Positions 46,973 to 56,051 of a stretch of 64,000 nt of DNA are shown piece after piece. The translations under genes and the position numbers were made by a program. Each line of letters opens with the position of its first letter. Within the stretch, counting starts at the first letter, position 1. The stretch comes from Neptunicoccus cionae (GTDB lineage: Bacteria > Pseudomonadota > Alphaproteobacteria > Rhodobacterales > Rhodobacteraceae), in NCBI RefSeq assembly GCF_014643735.1, contig NZ_BMKA01000001.1, forward strand, positions 744,001 through 808,000, written 5' to 3'. The notes under the pieces are model-generated. The model did no database searches and had not been told where the DNA came from. It saw only the letters and a list, made by a program, of their open reading frames with translations.

Positions 46973-48307
46973 ATGACACGTCTTGTAATCAAAAACATCG
47001 ACCATCTGGTCACTATGAACGCCAGCCGCGCCGAACTGGCTGGCGTTGATCTGGCGGTTGAAAACGGAGTGGTTGCTGAAATCGGCACCAACCTTACGGG
47101 CGGTAATACGCTCAATGCCAAGGGCTGCGTTGTGACGCCCGGACTGGTGAATACGCATCATCATCTGTTCCAGACATTAACGCGGGCTGTTCCGGGCGGG
47201 CAGGATGCGCTGCTGTTTGGCTGGCTGCAAACGCTCTACCCGATTTGGGCGCGGATGGGGCCGGAGGAGATGTTTACATCGGCACAAGTGGGGCTGGCGG
47301 AACTGGCGCTGTCGGGCTGCACGCTCAGCTCCGATCATCAGTATATCTTCCCTAATGGCTCCAAACTTGATGACGCAATAGAGGCCGCCCGCAGCATTGG
47401 CGTGCGCTTTCACGCGGCCCGTGGTTCCATGAGTATCGGGGAGAGTGACGGCGGCCTGCCACCGGATCATCTGGTGGAGCGTGAAGCCGATATTCTGAAC
47501 GACTGTATCCGCGTTGCCGACCGCTATCACGACGGTGCGGACGGGTCCATGTTGCGGGTGGTTATGGCGCCCTGTTCGCCGTTTTCGGTCAGTACGGGCC
47601 TGATGAAAGACAGCGCAGCGCTTGCGCGGGACAAAGGCGTCATGTTGCACACCCATCTGGCGGAAAACGACGAGGATATTGCCTATAGTCAGGAAAAATT
47701 CGGCTGCCGCCCCGGACAATATGCCGAGGATATGGGCTGGACCGGTGCGGATGTATGGCACGCCCATTGCGTGAAGTTGGATGCGCAAGAGATTGATTTA
47801 TTTGCAAGAACTGGAACTGGCGTTGCCCATTGTCCCTGCTCGAACTGCCGTCTTGGCTCTGGCATCGCGCCTGTGCGCCAGATGCGGGACGCGGGTGTGC
47901 GAGTCGGGCTGGGTGTGGACGGATCGGCGTCCAATGATGCAGGGCATCTACTGGATGAGGCGCGGCAGGCGATGTTGTTGCAGCGCGTGCAAAACGGTGC
48001 GGATGCAATGGCCGCGCGGGAGGCCTTGGAGATCGCCACACTCGGCGGGGCGCAGGTTTTGGGGCGGACCGATTGCGGGTCTTTGGAGGTTGGCAAAAGG
48101 GCCGATTTCGCGATCTGGGATATGTCCGGCCTTGCGGCTGCGGGCAACTGGGATCCGGTCGCGGCGCTGGTTCTGACCGGCCCCCACAATGTGCGTGACC
48201 TTTATGTTGAAGGGCGTGCGGTGGTGCAGGGCGGGCAGATGGTTAACCTGGACCTGCGCGAAGTTATCACCCGCCAGAACCGTCTGGCGGCGCGGTTGGC
48301 AGGTTAA
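46973..48307 (+). CDS. 8-oxoguanine deaminase-type amidohydrolase
   Basis: Metal-dependent amidohydrolase of 444 residues (TIM barrel, TrzN/AtzA/SsnA subgroup). The metal ligands are in TPGLVNTHHHLFQTLTR, LHTHLAEND, HAHCVKL and the distal Asp in GVDGSASND. The combination of an N-terminal IKNIDHLVTM and GVGHCPCSN-type block (VAHCPCSNCRLGSGIAPVRQ) is characteristic of 8-oxoguanine deaminase and close relatives, which release ammonia and make uric acid from 8-oxoguanine. The opposite-strand guanine deaminase gene fits a purine-salvage role. The ATG follows TTGGAGAGTTAGAC. A related substrate (for example isoxanthopterin) cannot be excluded. Confidence 0.82.
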   Translation: MTRLVIKNIDHLVTMNASRAELAGVDLAVENGVVAEIGTNLTGGNTLNAKGCVVTPGLVNTHHHLFQTLTRAVPGGQDALLFGWLQTLYPIWARMGPEEMFTSAQVGLAELALSGCTLSSDHQYIFPNGSKLDDAIEAARSIGVRFHAARGSMSIGESDGGLPPDHLVEREADILNDCIRVADRYHDGADGSMLRVVMAPCSPFSVSTGLMKDSAALARDKGVMLHTHLAENDEDIAYSQEKFGCRPGQYAEDMGWTGADVWHAHCVKLDAQEIDLFARTGTGVAHCPCSNCRLGSGIAPVRQMRDAGVRVGLGVDGSASNDAGHLLDEARQAMLLQRVQNGADAMAAREALEIATLGGAQVLGRTDCGSLEVGKRADFAIWDMSGLAAAGNWDPVAALVLTGPHNVRDLYVEGRAVVQGGQMVNLDLREVITRQNRLAARLAG

Positions 48308-49599
48308 CCCCCGCGCATATCCCTGCCGTTGACCCAGACGCCGGAAATAGCGCGGTCGTCGCCCATCATTATGGTAGGGAATACCGCTTCCCAGATGTCG
48401 TCCGCCCGTTTGCTACGCTGCGCGATCGCAGGGGTGGAGGACAGGTCCAGCGCGATCAGATCGGCCTCCATCCCTGTTGCGAGGTTTCCGATTTTATCTT
48501 GCAGGCCCAGTGCCTTGGATGATCCCACAGTCGCGAGATAAAGCAGTTGCGCGGGATGCAGCGGCGTGCCGCGTAACTGGCCAACCTCATAGGCGGAGGC
48601 CATGGTTCGCAGCATCGAGAAGGAAGAACCGCCCCCTGTGTCTGTCGCCAGCCCCACCGGAATGCCCCGCTGGTGCAGGCCGGTCACGTCACACAGGCCA
48701 GAGCCGATAAAGGTGTTGGATGTCGGGCAGTGGCCCACGCGTACGCCTGTATCTGACATGCGGTCAATCTCACGCGGGGTGAGGTGGATGGCATGCCCCA
48801 TAACCGCGCCTTCGCCGACCAGCCCGTGCTGTTCGTACACATCAAGATAATCGCGCGCGTGTGGGAACAAATCTTTGACCCATGCGATTTCTTCGTGCTG
48901 TTCGGACAGATGGGTTTGCATCAGGCAGTCTGGTCGCTCTGACCAGAGCGCACCGAGGGCCGAAAGTTGTTCGCCGCTTGATGTAGGCGCAAAGCGGGGC
49001 GTGATGATATAGCTCAGGCGGTCCACCCCGTGCCAGCGGTCAATCAGCGCCTTGCTGTCGTCATAGGCAGATCGGGCCGTGTCGCGCAGACCGTCCGGCG
49101 CATTGCGGTCCATGCAGGTCTTCCCGCCGAGCATCCGCATACCCCGTGCCTGTGCCGCCGTGAAATAGGCATCGACGCTTTCGGGGTGAATGGTGCAATA
49201 ACTCGCCGCTGTTGTGGTGCCATTGGTTAGTGCTAAATCGCAATAAACTTCAGCAATTTCAGTGGCGTAATCCACATCTTTGAAACGGGTTTCTTCCGGA
49301 AAAGTGTAGCTGTTCAACCAGTCGATCAGCCGCTTGCCCCAACTGGCGATTATACCGGTTTGGGGATAGTGGACGTGGCTGTCTACAAAGCCGGCCATTA
49401 GCAGCGCATCGCCTTGATCAGTCACCTTCGCTTGCGGGTGGCCATTACGCAGGGTGTCTGCATCGCCCACGTCGATGATTTTGCCATCCCGCACAGCCAC
49501 CGCCCCGTGGCGGTTATGGCTTGCGGCGTCGGGGCCGTCCTGAAACGGATCACCGGTGAAACAAAGTGTTTGACCGAGGATCAGTTCAGTAGTCGGCAT
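48304..49599 (-). CDS. guaD: guanine deaminase
   Basis: Zinc amidohydrolase of 431 residues that deaminates guanine to xanthine. Metal and substrate residues: GFVDSHVHYPQTGIIASWG, QTHLSEQHEEI, MGHAIHLT and GLATDTGGGSSFSMLRTM. The PTSNTFIGSGLCD block and GKTCMDRNAPDGLRDT segment are typical of GuaD. Start ATG at 49599 overlaps the stop of the upstream DUF6165 gene by 14 bases, implying translational coupling; a TTG at 49617 is also in frame. The stop overlaps the stop of the convergent 8-oxoguanine deaminase (TTAA at 48304-48307). The products of the two deaminases enter purine breakdown through xanthine and urate. Confidence 0.93.
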   Translation of the reverse strand: MPTTELILGQTLCFTGDPFQDGPDAASHNRHGAVAVRDGKIIDVGDADTLRNGHPQAKVTDQGDALLMAGFVDSHVHYPQTGIIASWGKRLIDWLNSYTFPEETRFKDVDYATEIAEVYCDLALTNGTTTAASYCTIHPESVDAYFTAAQARGMRMLGGKTCMDRNAPDGLRDTARSAYDDSKALIDRWHGVDRLSYIITPRFAPTSSGEQLSALGALWSERPDCLMQTHLSEQHEEIAWVKDLFPHARDYLDVYEQHGLVGEGAVMGHAIHLTPREIDRMSDTGVRVGHCPTSNTFIGSGLCDVTGLHQRGIPVGLATDTGGGSSFSMLRTMASAYEVGQLRGTPLHPAQLLYLATVGSSKALGLQDKIGNLATGMEADLIALDLSSTPAIAQRSKRADDIWEAVFPTIMMGDDRAISGVWVNGRDMRGG

Positions 49600-49975
49600 A
49601 GGATTTCTCTTCGACAATACGCGACCCGAGTACCTGATTTATCTGCTTTTTATAATCCGCCCGTTTGTCATTGGTGACATAGACTGCACGGGCGAGGCGG
49701 ATGAATTCCTCGCCAAAATCACCGGCACGTTCGCATTCGCGGATGTCGTCTTCGATGTCCCATAGCTCACGGTTCACGTTCAATAGCCGGATGTTAAGAA
49801 CGGTCACTTCCTCGGTTTTCGGGATGTGTTTGTCGGCAACTGCGAACAGGGCTTCGTGTTCGACCTTCACATTTGCCCGCTTCTCGGGGTCTTCGATTTT
49901 GTCCAGCTTGATCGCCAGAATGGTCAGTTTGTCCAGCAGTTCCCCCGGCGAGATCGGGGTCAGTATGTCATCCAT
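49586..49975 (-). CDS. DUF6165-type protein
   Basis: Helical cytoplasmic protein of 129 residues. The N-terminal ILTPISPGELLDKLTILAIK and the WDIEDDIRECERAGDF middle fit the DUF6165 family from memory; such genes often lie beside glycosyltransferase- or TPR-encoding genes. It starts with GTG or ATG at 49975 inside the end of the upstream TPR gene (overlap 8 bases) and ends inside the guaD start (overlap 14). So three unlike genes are physically coupled. Function unknown. Confidence 0.75.
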   Translation of the reverse strand: MDDILTPISPGELLDKLTILAIKLDKIEDPEKRANVKVEHEALFAVADKHIPKTEEVTVLNIRLLNVNRELWDIEDDIRECERAGDFGEEFIRLARAVYVTNDKRADYKKQINQVLGSRIVEEKSYADY

Positions 49976-51353
49976 GTCGGTTTACCAATTCTTCCAACTC
50001 CGTGTGGAGGTTTGCAAATACACTGTCCCAATCACCCGATTTTTTCTGCCGGATCAACCGCATAGAGGGATACCAAGGGGTGTGGTCTTCAAATGGTTCA
50101 TAAAGCCAGTAGGCTTCGGAATGCAACAGGTTCCAAACCTTTGCGCCAAGCGATCCGGCGACATGGGCAATGGCGCTGTCCATCGTGATGACAAGGTCCA
50201 ACTGCTGGATCAGCGCGGCGCTGTCGGCAAAGTCGCGGTCGCTTCCAGCCGCATCCAGTATCACACAAGATGTTCCATCCTCGTGATAAGCCTGCGTCAG
50301 TGACCCCTTGTAAAGCGAGAACATTTGCAGATTGGGAATATCCGCAAGTTGCAGGAACTGCTGGTGGCTGAAAGAGCGTTTGTGGTTAGCGCGGTAGGTC
50401 ACAGAACCGGACCAAAGCACACCAACCTTAAAATTGTCCTTAAACGGCGCAAGAAGGGCAGTTGCCCGTTCCTGCGAGTCCTTTGGAATGGTCAACGTCG
50501 TCGGGGCTGGGAGCGTGTCTAAGGTTGTGCCAAGATAACGGGGCAAATCCATCATCGGCGCCCAGTAATCACATCCTTCAAGGTCTGCTGTGCTTTGTGC
50601 GAAACGGGTAACACCGGCCAGCCCCTTAAACACGCGGTGCAGCGGTTGTTTGGCGGACAGACGCACATCTGCGCCCATGTCGGCTACACCTTTGAGAAAG
50701 CGCGCCATTAGAATTGTATCACCAAAGCCTTGTTCGGGTGTCACCAGAAGCGTTTTTCCGGCCAGATCCTGTCCTGTCCATTTTGGCATCGGCAAATCCG
50801 GCAGCGATATTTCATCCCCCTCCCAGCGCCAGTCAAATTCCGCAAATCCGGCAGGGTATTCCCCAAGTGCCAAAAGCGCGAAGGAAAGCTGTATATGCAG
50901 TTCCGGATCGTCAGGATGAACCCGTATCGCCTTTTGCAACTCAGCCTTTGCCTCTGCATAGCGGCCAAGAGCGCGCAGGTATTTGCCCAGCGATGACCAG
51001 TTCTCGGCGTTGGACGGCTTCATCGCCAGCGCCTTACGCCGCAATCCCAACGCTTTGTCCGGCTCACCCGCATCGAAATGGGCATTGGCGGCATTGTTTA
51101 CAACACTGTCGCTCTCGGGGTGTAATTGAAGTGCTTTTTGCTGGCAGACCACAGCCATCGTATAGTTCTTTTGACTGCGAAACAAAGCGCCGAGATTGGA
51201 CCAGATCGGACCGTCCTTGGGGTGGCGAGAAAGATAAGTGCGGTAAAGATCCCGCGCTGTGGCAAGATCGCCCTTCTGGTGATGGGTAATCGCACCATCC
51301 CGCAGATCGGACAGGGTTTTAAACTGGAGTTTTTGCGGTTTTTGTTCTGTCAT
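49968..51353 (-). CDS. TPR protein with glycosyltransferase-like C-terminus
   Basis: 461 residues. Residues 15-185 hold four to five TPR units (for example DGPIWSNLGALFRSQKNYTM and NAENWSSLGKYLRALGRYAE). The second half looks like a GT-B fold of the heptosyltransferase/GT41-like type: TLLVTPEQGFGDTILMARFL, KVGVLWSGSVTYRANHKRSF, then LDLVITMDSAIAHVAGSLGA and a C-terminal PWYPSMRLIRQ, the pattern found in TPR-linked glycosyltransferases that modify proteins or surface glycans. Donor and acceptor cannot be read from sequence. It is the first gene of a coupled trio with DUF6165 and guaD and is divergent from mgtE. Confidence 0.83.
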   Translation of the reverse strand: MTEQKPQKLQFKTLSDLRDGAITHHQKGDLATARDLYRTYLSRHPKDGPIWSNLGALFRSQKNYTMAVVCQQKALQLHPESDSVVNNAANAHFDAGEPDKALGLRRKALAMKPSNAENWSSLGKYLRALGRYAEAKAELQKAIRVHPDDPELHIQLSFALLALGEYPAGFAEFDWRWEGDEISLPDLPMPKWTGQDLAGKTLLVTPEQGFGDTILMARFLKGVADMGADVRLSAKQPLHRVFKGLAGVTRFAQSTADLEGCDYWAPMMDLPRYLGTTLDTLPAPTTLTIPKDSQERATALLAPFKDNFKVGVLWSGSVTYRANHKRSFSHQQFLQLADIPNLQMFSLYKGSLTQAYHEDGTSCVILDAAGSDRDFADSAALIQQLDLVITMDSAIAHVAGSLGAKVWNLLHSEAYWLYEPFEDHTPWYPSMRLIRQKKSGDWDSVFANLHTELEELVNRHG

Positions 51354-51501
51354 AATGTAGTGTTACGCCAATGGAATAGATCGGAAGCAAACTTTACAGT
51401 AGACGGGATTTTCCGATCAGGCAAACCACAGGATTAACCAGAATTGCGGTTGTTGCAAAACAGGCGAGCGGGTAGAAGAAAAACAAAAGCAGGGGGCTAA
51501 T

Positions 51502-52899
51502 ATGCAGGATCAAATCACACCGGATGACGCCTTTGGGGGCCCCGATGCCGGCGATGGGGCCTATGCGCTTGATACGGTTGCGATTGATGCCATTCTTGAA
51601 TCGGTGGAAGCGGGTGACCAGTCCCGACTGATAGAACTGCTCGCGCCGCTGCATTCTGCCGATATTGCTGACGTTCTGGAACAGATTTCCGGTGCCGAAC
51701 GGGAAGCTTTGCTAGGGCTTTGGGGAACAGAATTCGACGGTGATGTGCTGTCGGAACTGGACGAAAATCTGCGGGCCGATCTGATCGAAACCCTTCCGGC
51801 TGACGTGATGAGCTCGGCCTTGAAGGATCTGGAATCAGACGACGTGGTCGATCTGGTCGAAGATCTGGAACAGCTCCAGCAAACCCGCGTTCTGGATGCG
51901 CTGGAGCAGGCGGATCGTGTTGTCGTCGAACAATCCTTGCAATACCCCGAGGAAAGTGCCGGTCGCCTGATGCAACGGGAGCTGGTGATGGCACCGGCCC
52001 ACTGGACCGTGGGCGATGCGATTGACCATCTGCGCAGCGAAAACGATCTGCCGTACCGCTTTTATGTGGTGGTGATCGTCGATCCCAAAATGCAGCCCAT
52101 CGGCAAAGTGGCCCTGTCCGATCTGATGTCGAGCCCGCGGGACACCATGCTCGCCACCATCATGGACGAGCATTTTCACGTTATTCCCGTCACGCAGACG
52201 CAGGAAGATGTGGCCTATGCCTTTAATCAGTACCACATGGTTTCCGCCCCCGTGGTGGACGAAGAGGGGCGTCTGGTCGGGGTAATTACCATTGATGACG
52301 CGATGTTGGTGCTTGATGAAGAAGCCGAAGAAGACCTTCGGCTTTTGAACGGTGTCGGCGACGAGAGCCTGACCGACAGTGTTCTTGACACCACACGCCA
52401 GCGGTTCCCGTGGCTTGGGGTAAATCTGATCACAGCCGTGCTGGCGTCTGTGGTGATTTCACAGTTTTCCGACACGATCGAAGCCATCGTTGCCCTTGCT
52501 GTGCTGATGCCGATTGTGGCGTCGATGGGGGGGAATGCGGGCACGCAAACTCTGACGGTTGCCGTGCGCGCGCTGGCGACGAAGGATTTGACTGCGTCCA
52601 ACGCGATGCGGGTGATCCGGCGGGAGGTCATGGTTGGCCTGCTGAACGGTCTGGTGTTCGCGGTGATTATCGGTGTCGTCGGGGTGGTCTGGTTCGGTTC
52701 TGCTATGTTGGGCGTGGTGCTCGGGCTGGCCATGATCGCCAACCTGCTGATCGCGGGCATGGCGGGCATTTTGATCCCGATCACGCTGACCAAACTGAAA
52801 ATCGACCCCGCACTTGCATCGGGTGCATTCGTGACAACGGTCACGGATGTGGTCGGCTTTTTCGCCTTCCTTGGGTTGGCCGCCGTGATGTTGACCTGA
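51502..52899 (+). CDS. mgtE: magnesium transporter MgtE
   Basis: Mg2+-gated Mg2+ channel, 465 residues. The N domain has ADIADVLEQISGAEREALL, CBS domains (about 145-265, with PVVDEEGRLVGVITIDDAML) form the cytosolic magnesium sensor, a plug helix follows, and five transmembrane segments make the pore (VNLITAVLASVVISQFSDTI, then VLMPIVASMGGNAGTQTLT and the C-terminal helices). The GGNAGTQT motif in TM2 is the family signature. High intracellular Mg closes it. Start follows GCAGGGGGCTAAT. A bidirectional terminator follows. I do not see a Mg-sensing leader upstream (only 148 bases). Confidence 0.94.
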   Translation: MQDQITPDDAFGGPDAGDGAYALDTVAIDAILESVEAGDQSRLIELLAPLHSADIADVLEQISGAEREALLGLWGTEFDGDVLSELDENLRADLIETLPADVMSSALKDLESDDVVDLVEDLEQLQQTRVLDALEQADRVVVEQSLQYPEESAGRLMQRELVMAPAHWTVGDAIDHLRSENDLPYRFYVVVIVDPKMQPIGKVALSDLMSSPRDTMLATIMDEHFHVIPVTQTQEDVAYAFNQYHMVSAPVVDEEGRLVGVITIDDAMLVLDEEAEEDLRLLNGVGDESLTDSVLDTTRQRFPWLGVNLITAVLASVVISQFSDTIEAIVALAVLMPIVASMGGNAGTQTLTVAVRALATKDLTASNAMRVIRREVMVGLLNGLVFAVIIGVVGVVWFGSAMLGVVLGLAMIANLLIAGMAGILIPITLTKLKIDPALASGAFVTTVTDVVGFFAFLGLAAVMLT

Positions 52900-52925
52900 G
52901 CCTGCAAGGCCCTGATATCCCATTA

Positions 52926-52960
52926 AAAAGCCGCCGGAACTCTCGTTCTTGGCGGCTTTT
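52926..52960. terminator. bidirectional terminator mgtE / repeat protein
   Basis: AAAAGCCGCC (52926-52935) and GGCGGCTTTT (52951-52960) are a perfect 10-bp repeat, with an inner GAAC/GTTC pair (52937-52940, 52945-52948). It has A and T runs on both sides, so it can end both converging genes. Confidence 0.85.
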
Positions 52961-52985
52961 GCATTTTAAGATGTGCGGCGGGGTC

Positions 52986-55712
52986 CTATGGTATCTTCAA
53001 AACCTGATCGCGGCTGCCTTTTTTGATACGCAAACTGTCCGCGCCGATGGCAGAGACTCGCCAACCGCCGAGGCTGTCGCCTGCTTTCACTTTCACATAG
53101 CGCCCCGTTGAGGTCCGTACCAGAGCGCGCCGCGCACTCGGGGTGCCGAAGACGCCCACAAGGCTAAGACGGGAGCTGCGGAATTTAGACCGCTCTGTCG
53201 CGGCGTTTGCCACACTGGTGCGGGTCGGTGTCGGTGGGGCTTTCACGGTGCCAACAGCCGCTTTGGGCGTCTGCGCCGTGGTTTTGGTGTTGCCACCGGT
53301 GGCACGGGGTTCGGCTGCAGCGACACGTTTCACCACACGGTCCAGACGGGCAGGGCGCGCCTTGGGCTGGGGGCTTTGATCAATCGCAAAACGCGAAGCG
53401 CTGGCAATCGTGTTTTGTGGCTGGGTAGAGGCCACAAGTATTTCCGCCTCTGGTTCGGGCTCCGGCTCTGGCGCAATAACACGCAGGGCACTTGGCCGCG
53501 AACGGGACTTTTTGCCTGCAAGTGCAGGATCAGCCAAAGCCACAAGCCCATCCATTTCAAACGGTGTCAAAACGCGCAGGTTCGTCGGGCGGTTGCGTGC
53601 CTTCACGCCTGCTAAGGCCGGATCGGCCAAAGCGGTCAACGTCGGGGCTTCCGGCTGCTCCACTGTATCAACGACCGCGTCCTCAGTGGCTTCATCTGTG
53701 GCGGGGTTTTCGGGGGTTGCAACCTCAAGGTCTTCGGCCAGATCCGTCGGGCGGACCAGCGGGCGCAGGGCTGGATTGGCCAACGCCAGCGAGGTCGCAC
53801 TTTCGATCGCTTCTTGCGCTTCGGTCCGCGCAATAGCTGCTGTTTCAGCGTCTACATCTGCCTCATCGGCGATTTCTGCCACGGTGGTTTCCAGCGTTGG
53901 CGCGTCGCTTTCAGTTTCGGCAGCGGGCGTCGCAATCACTTCTGACACAGGCGCGGGTTCGGGCGATGTTACAGCGACTTGATCCGGCACATCCAAAGTT
54001 GCGGGACGCAGTTTGGCGCGCAACGGGCGCAGGGCCGGATCTGCCAGCTGCGCGATGGTTGGTGGACCGAATGCCGGACCCGGTTCTGGAACGTCCAGAT
54101 CGGACGGGCGCACCCGTGCGCGGTAGGGGCGGAGTGCGGGATCAGCCAGATCCAATATGGTCTGGGGGGTGGTCTCTTGCGGTGCTGTATTCTCGGCCAA
54201 CAGAGCCTCAGCCGCGGGTTCTTCTACGGCCGTTTCGGGAACATCCAGCGTGTCAGGGCGCAGACGCGGCGTAAAGCCGGTCAGTGGATCAGCAGGGATC
54301 GCCGAGCCCGGACGATCCGGCGGTGTCTGCGCCGGTTTTCCAGCGAAGATCATGATGTATTCCGGTCCGGGCGTGCCCTCTTTGGTGGGCGTCAGTGTGC
54401 CCGGTTCAGCCGTAATAGTTGACGGCGGGCGGACTGGACGGGCAGCCGGTTTTTGTGCGGCATCCGGTACAGGGGCGGCATCACGATCGACCGCGGGCAG
54501 GTTGCCCAGAAGGATCGGATCGAAAGACCGGCTTGGCAGGGTCAAAGCGGCGAGGCGGACCGGCGTTTCCGGTTCCGTTGGTGCATAAATCGCAAGCGCC
54601 ATATCGCTTTGAATGATCTCGACGATTTCATCGTTTACCGCAACTTCGGGCAAATCACGACGGGCTTCGGCAATTTGCAAGCTGCTGGTTTTGACAAGTT
54701 TCGAATCTCCGACCACCGCGGGGGAAACTGATTCTTCGGTTTGCAGGCGGATAATATAGGGACGGTCTGTCGCGGTATTGCGCGGCACGGCCTTAGTGGA
54801 AAGTTCAGGATAAGTCGTTTGGGCAGGCGCGTTCAGCGCAATCCGCACAAACGGCAGATTGGGCGCAATGTCTTGCAGGGCAAGCTGCTGTGTGGTGTCT
54901 GCAACTTCGGATTCATCTTCGACTTCGGGCTTATCTGCCACTGCTTCTTCCTGAGGCTCAGGAGTGGAGACAGCTTCGCTCGGGGCAGCGGTGTTAGCAT
55001 CTAAGGACAAAGCGGCGGTCTGTTGACCGGTGTCACCAGAGACTTCGGTGCCGGTGGATTGTTCCACTGCAGCCACAGCAGGAGGCGCATCATAGCCGCT
55101 GGCGTCCGAGGTAATCTGCGAATAGCCGAAATACCCGATTGCCAGCCCGACAGAGGCCGCTGCAACCCAAGGGGCAAACCACAGGGGTTTGGATGCAACT
55201 GTCTGATCTGTAAGGTAAAATCGTGGCTCTCGGTGAAATTCCCGCTCGCTGTATTCGGTCGTGAAGTAAAGCGTGTCAAAGCCGTGGGTTTTGGCGAAAT
55301 CCTCGGCCTCTTGCAGGGTTTGGCGGGCCACGATTCCGACGGGGGCCATGTTGCCAAAGCCCTTTTCGCCCATGTCAAAAACAATTTCATCCATCGGCAG
55401 CGGCGAGATTTTTTCAATCTGGCGCAGGCCATGCCGTTCTGCTGCCTCGTCCTCGAAAACGCCAAGACTAACCTTGGAGAGCATCACCTCGGAGCGGGGG
55501 ACCCGTACCACAGTGCGGCGTTGACGGGCATTGCCTGCACCATTGCTGAGTGCTTGATCCCGCAGCGCACGCACCTGCGCCGACAGGTCCGGCGCGTCCA
55601 GCGGGACATGACCAAGCACGGTCCAGCCGCCACCGCCAGCGCGATGCCACAGAGCAACGCCCTCGTTCGACAGATCGAGTGCGAAATTCGGTTTGGTTTC
55701 ACCCATCATCAT
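52986..55712 (-). CDS. large membrane protein with LADPALRP repeats
   Basis: 908 residues. N-terminal cytoplasmic domain (1-170) looks like a diverged actin-fold PilM/GspL-type domain (NFALDLSNEGVALWHRAGG, then RTVVRVPRSEVMLSKVSL, ending FAKTHGFDTLYFTTE). One transmembrane segment follows (about 178-197, LWFAPWVAAASVGLAIGYFG). Next is a very long acidic, Pro/Ala/Thr-rich periplasmic stretch (200-770) with at least five units of the kind LADPALRPYRARVRPSDLDV. The C-terminus (GVFGTPSARRALVRTSTGRY then KVKAGDSLGGWRVSAIGADS) resembles the PilP/GspC beta domain. Start at 55712 follows GAGAG; two more in-frame ATGs follow directly. Joining PilM-like and PilP-like ends is an inference; the machine is unknown. 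Confidence 0.7.
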   Translation of the reverse strand: MMMGETKPNFALDLSNEGVALWHRAGGGGWTVLGHVPLDAPDLSAQVRALRDQALSNGAGNARQRRTVVRVPRSEVMLSKVSLGVFEDEAAERHGLRQIEKISPLPMDEIVFDMGEKGFGNMAPVGIVARQTLQEAEDFAKTHGFDTLYFTTEYSEREFHREPRFYLTDQTVASKPLWFAPWVAAASVGLAIGYFGYSQITSDASGYDAPPAVAAVEQSTGTEVSGDTGQQTAALSLDANTAAPSEAVSTPEPQEEAVADKPEVEDESEVADTTQQLALQDIAPNLPFVRIALNAPAQTTYPELSTKAVPRNTATDRPYIIRLQTEESVSPAVVGDSKLVKTSSLQIAEARRDLPEVAVNDEIVEIIQSDMALAIYAPTEPETPVRLAALTLPSRSFDPILLGNLPAVDRDAAPVPDAAQKPAARPVRPPSTITAEPGTLTPTKEGTPGPEYIMIFAGKPAQTPPDRPGSAIPADPLTGFTPRLRPDTLDVPETAVEEPAAEALLAENTAPQETTPQTILDLADPALRPYRARVRPSDLDVPEPGPAFGPPTIAQLADPALRPLRAKLRPATLDVPDQVAVTSPEPAPVSEVIATPAAETESDAPTLETTVAEIADEADVDAETAAIARTEAQEAIESATSLALANPALRPLVRPTDLAEDLEVATPENPATDEATEDAVVDTVEQPEAPTLTALADPALAGVKARNRPTNLRVLTPFEMDGLVALADPALAGKKSRSRPSALRVIAPEPEPEPEAEILVASTQPQNTIASASRFAIDQSPQPKARPARLDRVVKRVAAAEPRATGGNTKTTAQTPKAAVGTVKAPPTPTRTSVANAATERSKFRSSRLSLVGVFGTPSARRALVRTSTGRYVKVKAGDSLGGWRVSAIGADSLRIKKGSRDQVLKIP

Positions 55713-56051
55713 AAAATTCTCTCTATCCACATCGCGGATATACCATCACCGGCGTTCATTGCTACAGTTTTGCTGGGCTAAGCCCTTAGTGTAGCAGATT
55801 TTTGCCGGAATTGGAACTATCTGCCGGATCAGGCGGCGGGATCCTGCGTTTTTAAGTTTCGCCTCCCATGAGCGTTAGGAAATTTCCCAAGCTTCGGGCG
55901 GCGGTGTCTAGGTCTTTAAATGTATTTCGTATCAAAAGGATTAAATTTCAAGCTGCGCTGCAGTTTAACTCCGCGATTCCATCGGAGATGACGGAATCGG
56001 CTCTTAAACTGAAGGTACTGGCGCCCGCATTATACGGACGCCAGAGTTTTA
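55713..56051. other. 339-bp gap, promoter region and metY tail
   Basis: It carries the promoter region of the repeat protein (minus strand, near 55730-55860) and the 3' end of metY. There is a short open frame at 55868-56074, but it runs into metY and has no ribosome binding site, so I do not call it. A hairpin is noted separately. Confidence 0.45.
56018..56044 (-). terminator. hairpin past metY stop
   Basis: CTGGCG (56018-56023) and CGCCAG (56039-56044) with additional CCG/CGG pairs inside, 8 bases after the metY stop. No strong T run on the minus strand; moderate terminator candidate. Confidence 0.55.

Noticed and set aside
51354-51501. Magnesium riboswitch before mgtE
   Set aside because: The 148-base region has no M-box-like paired elements that I can see.
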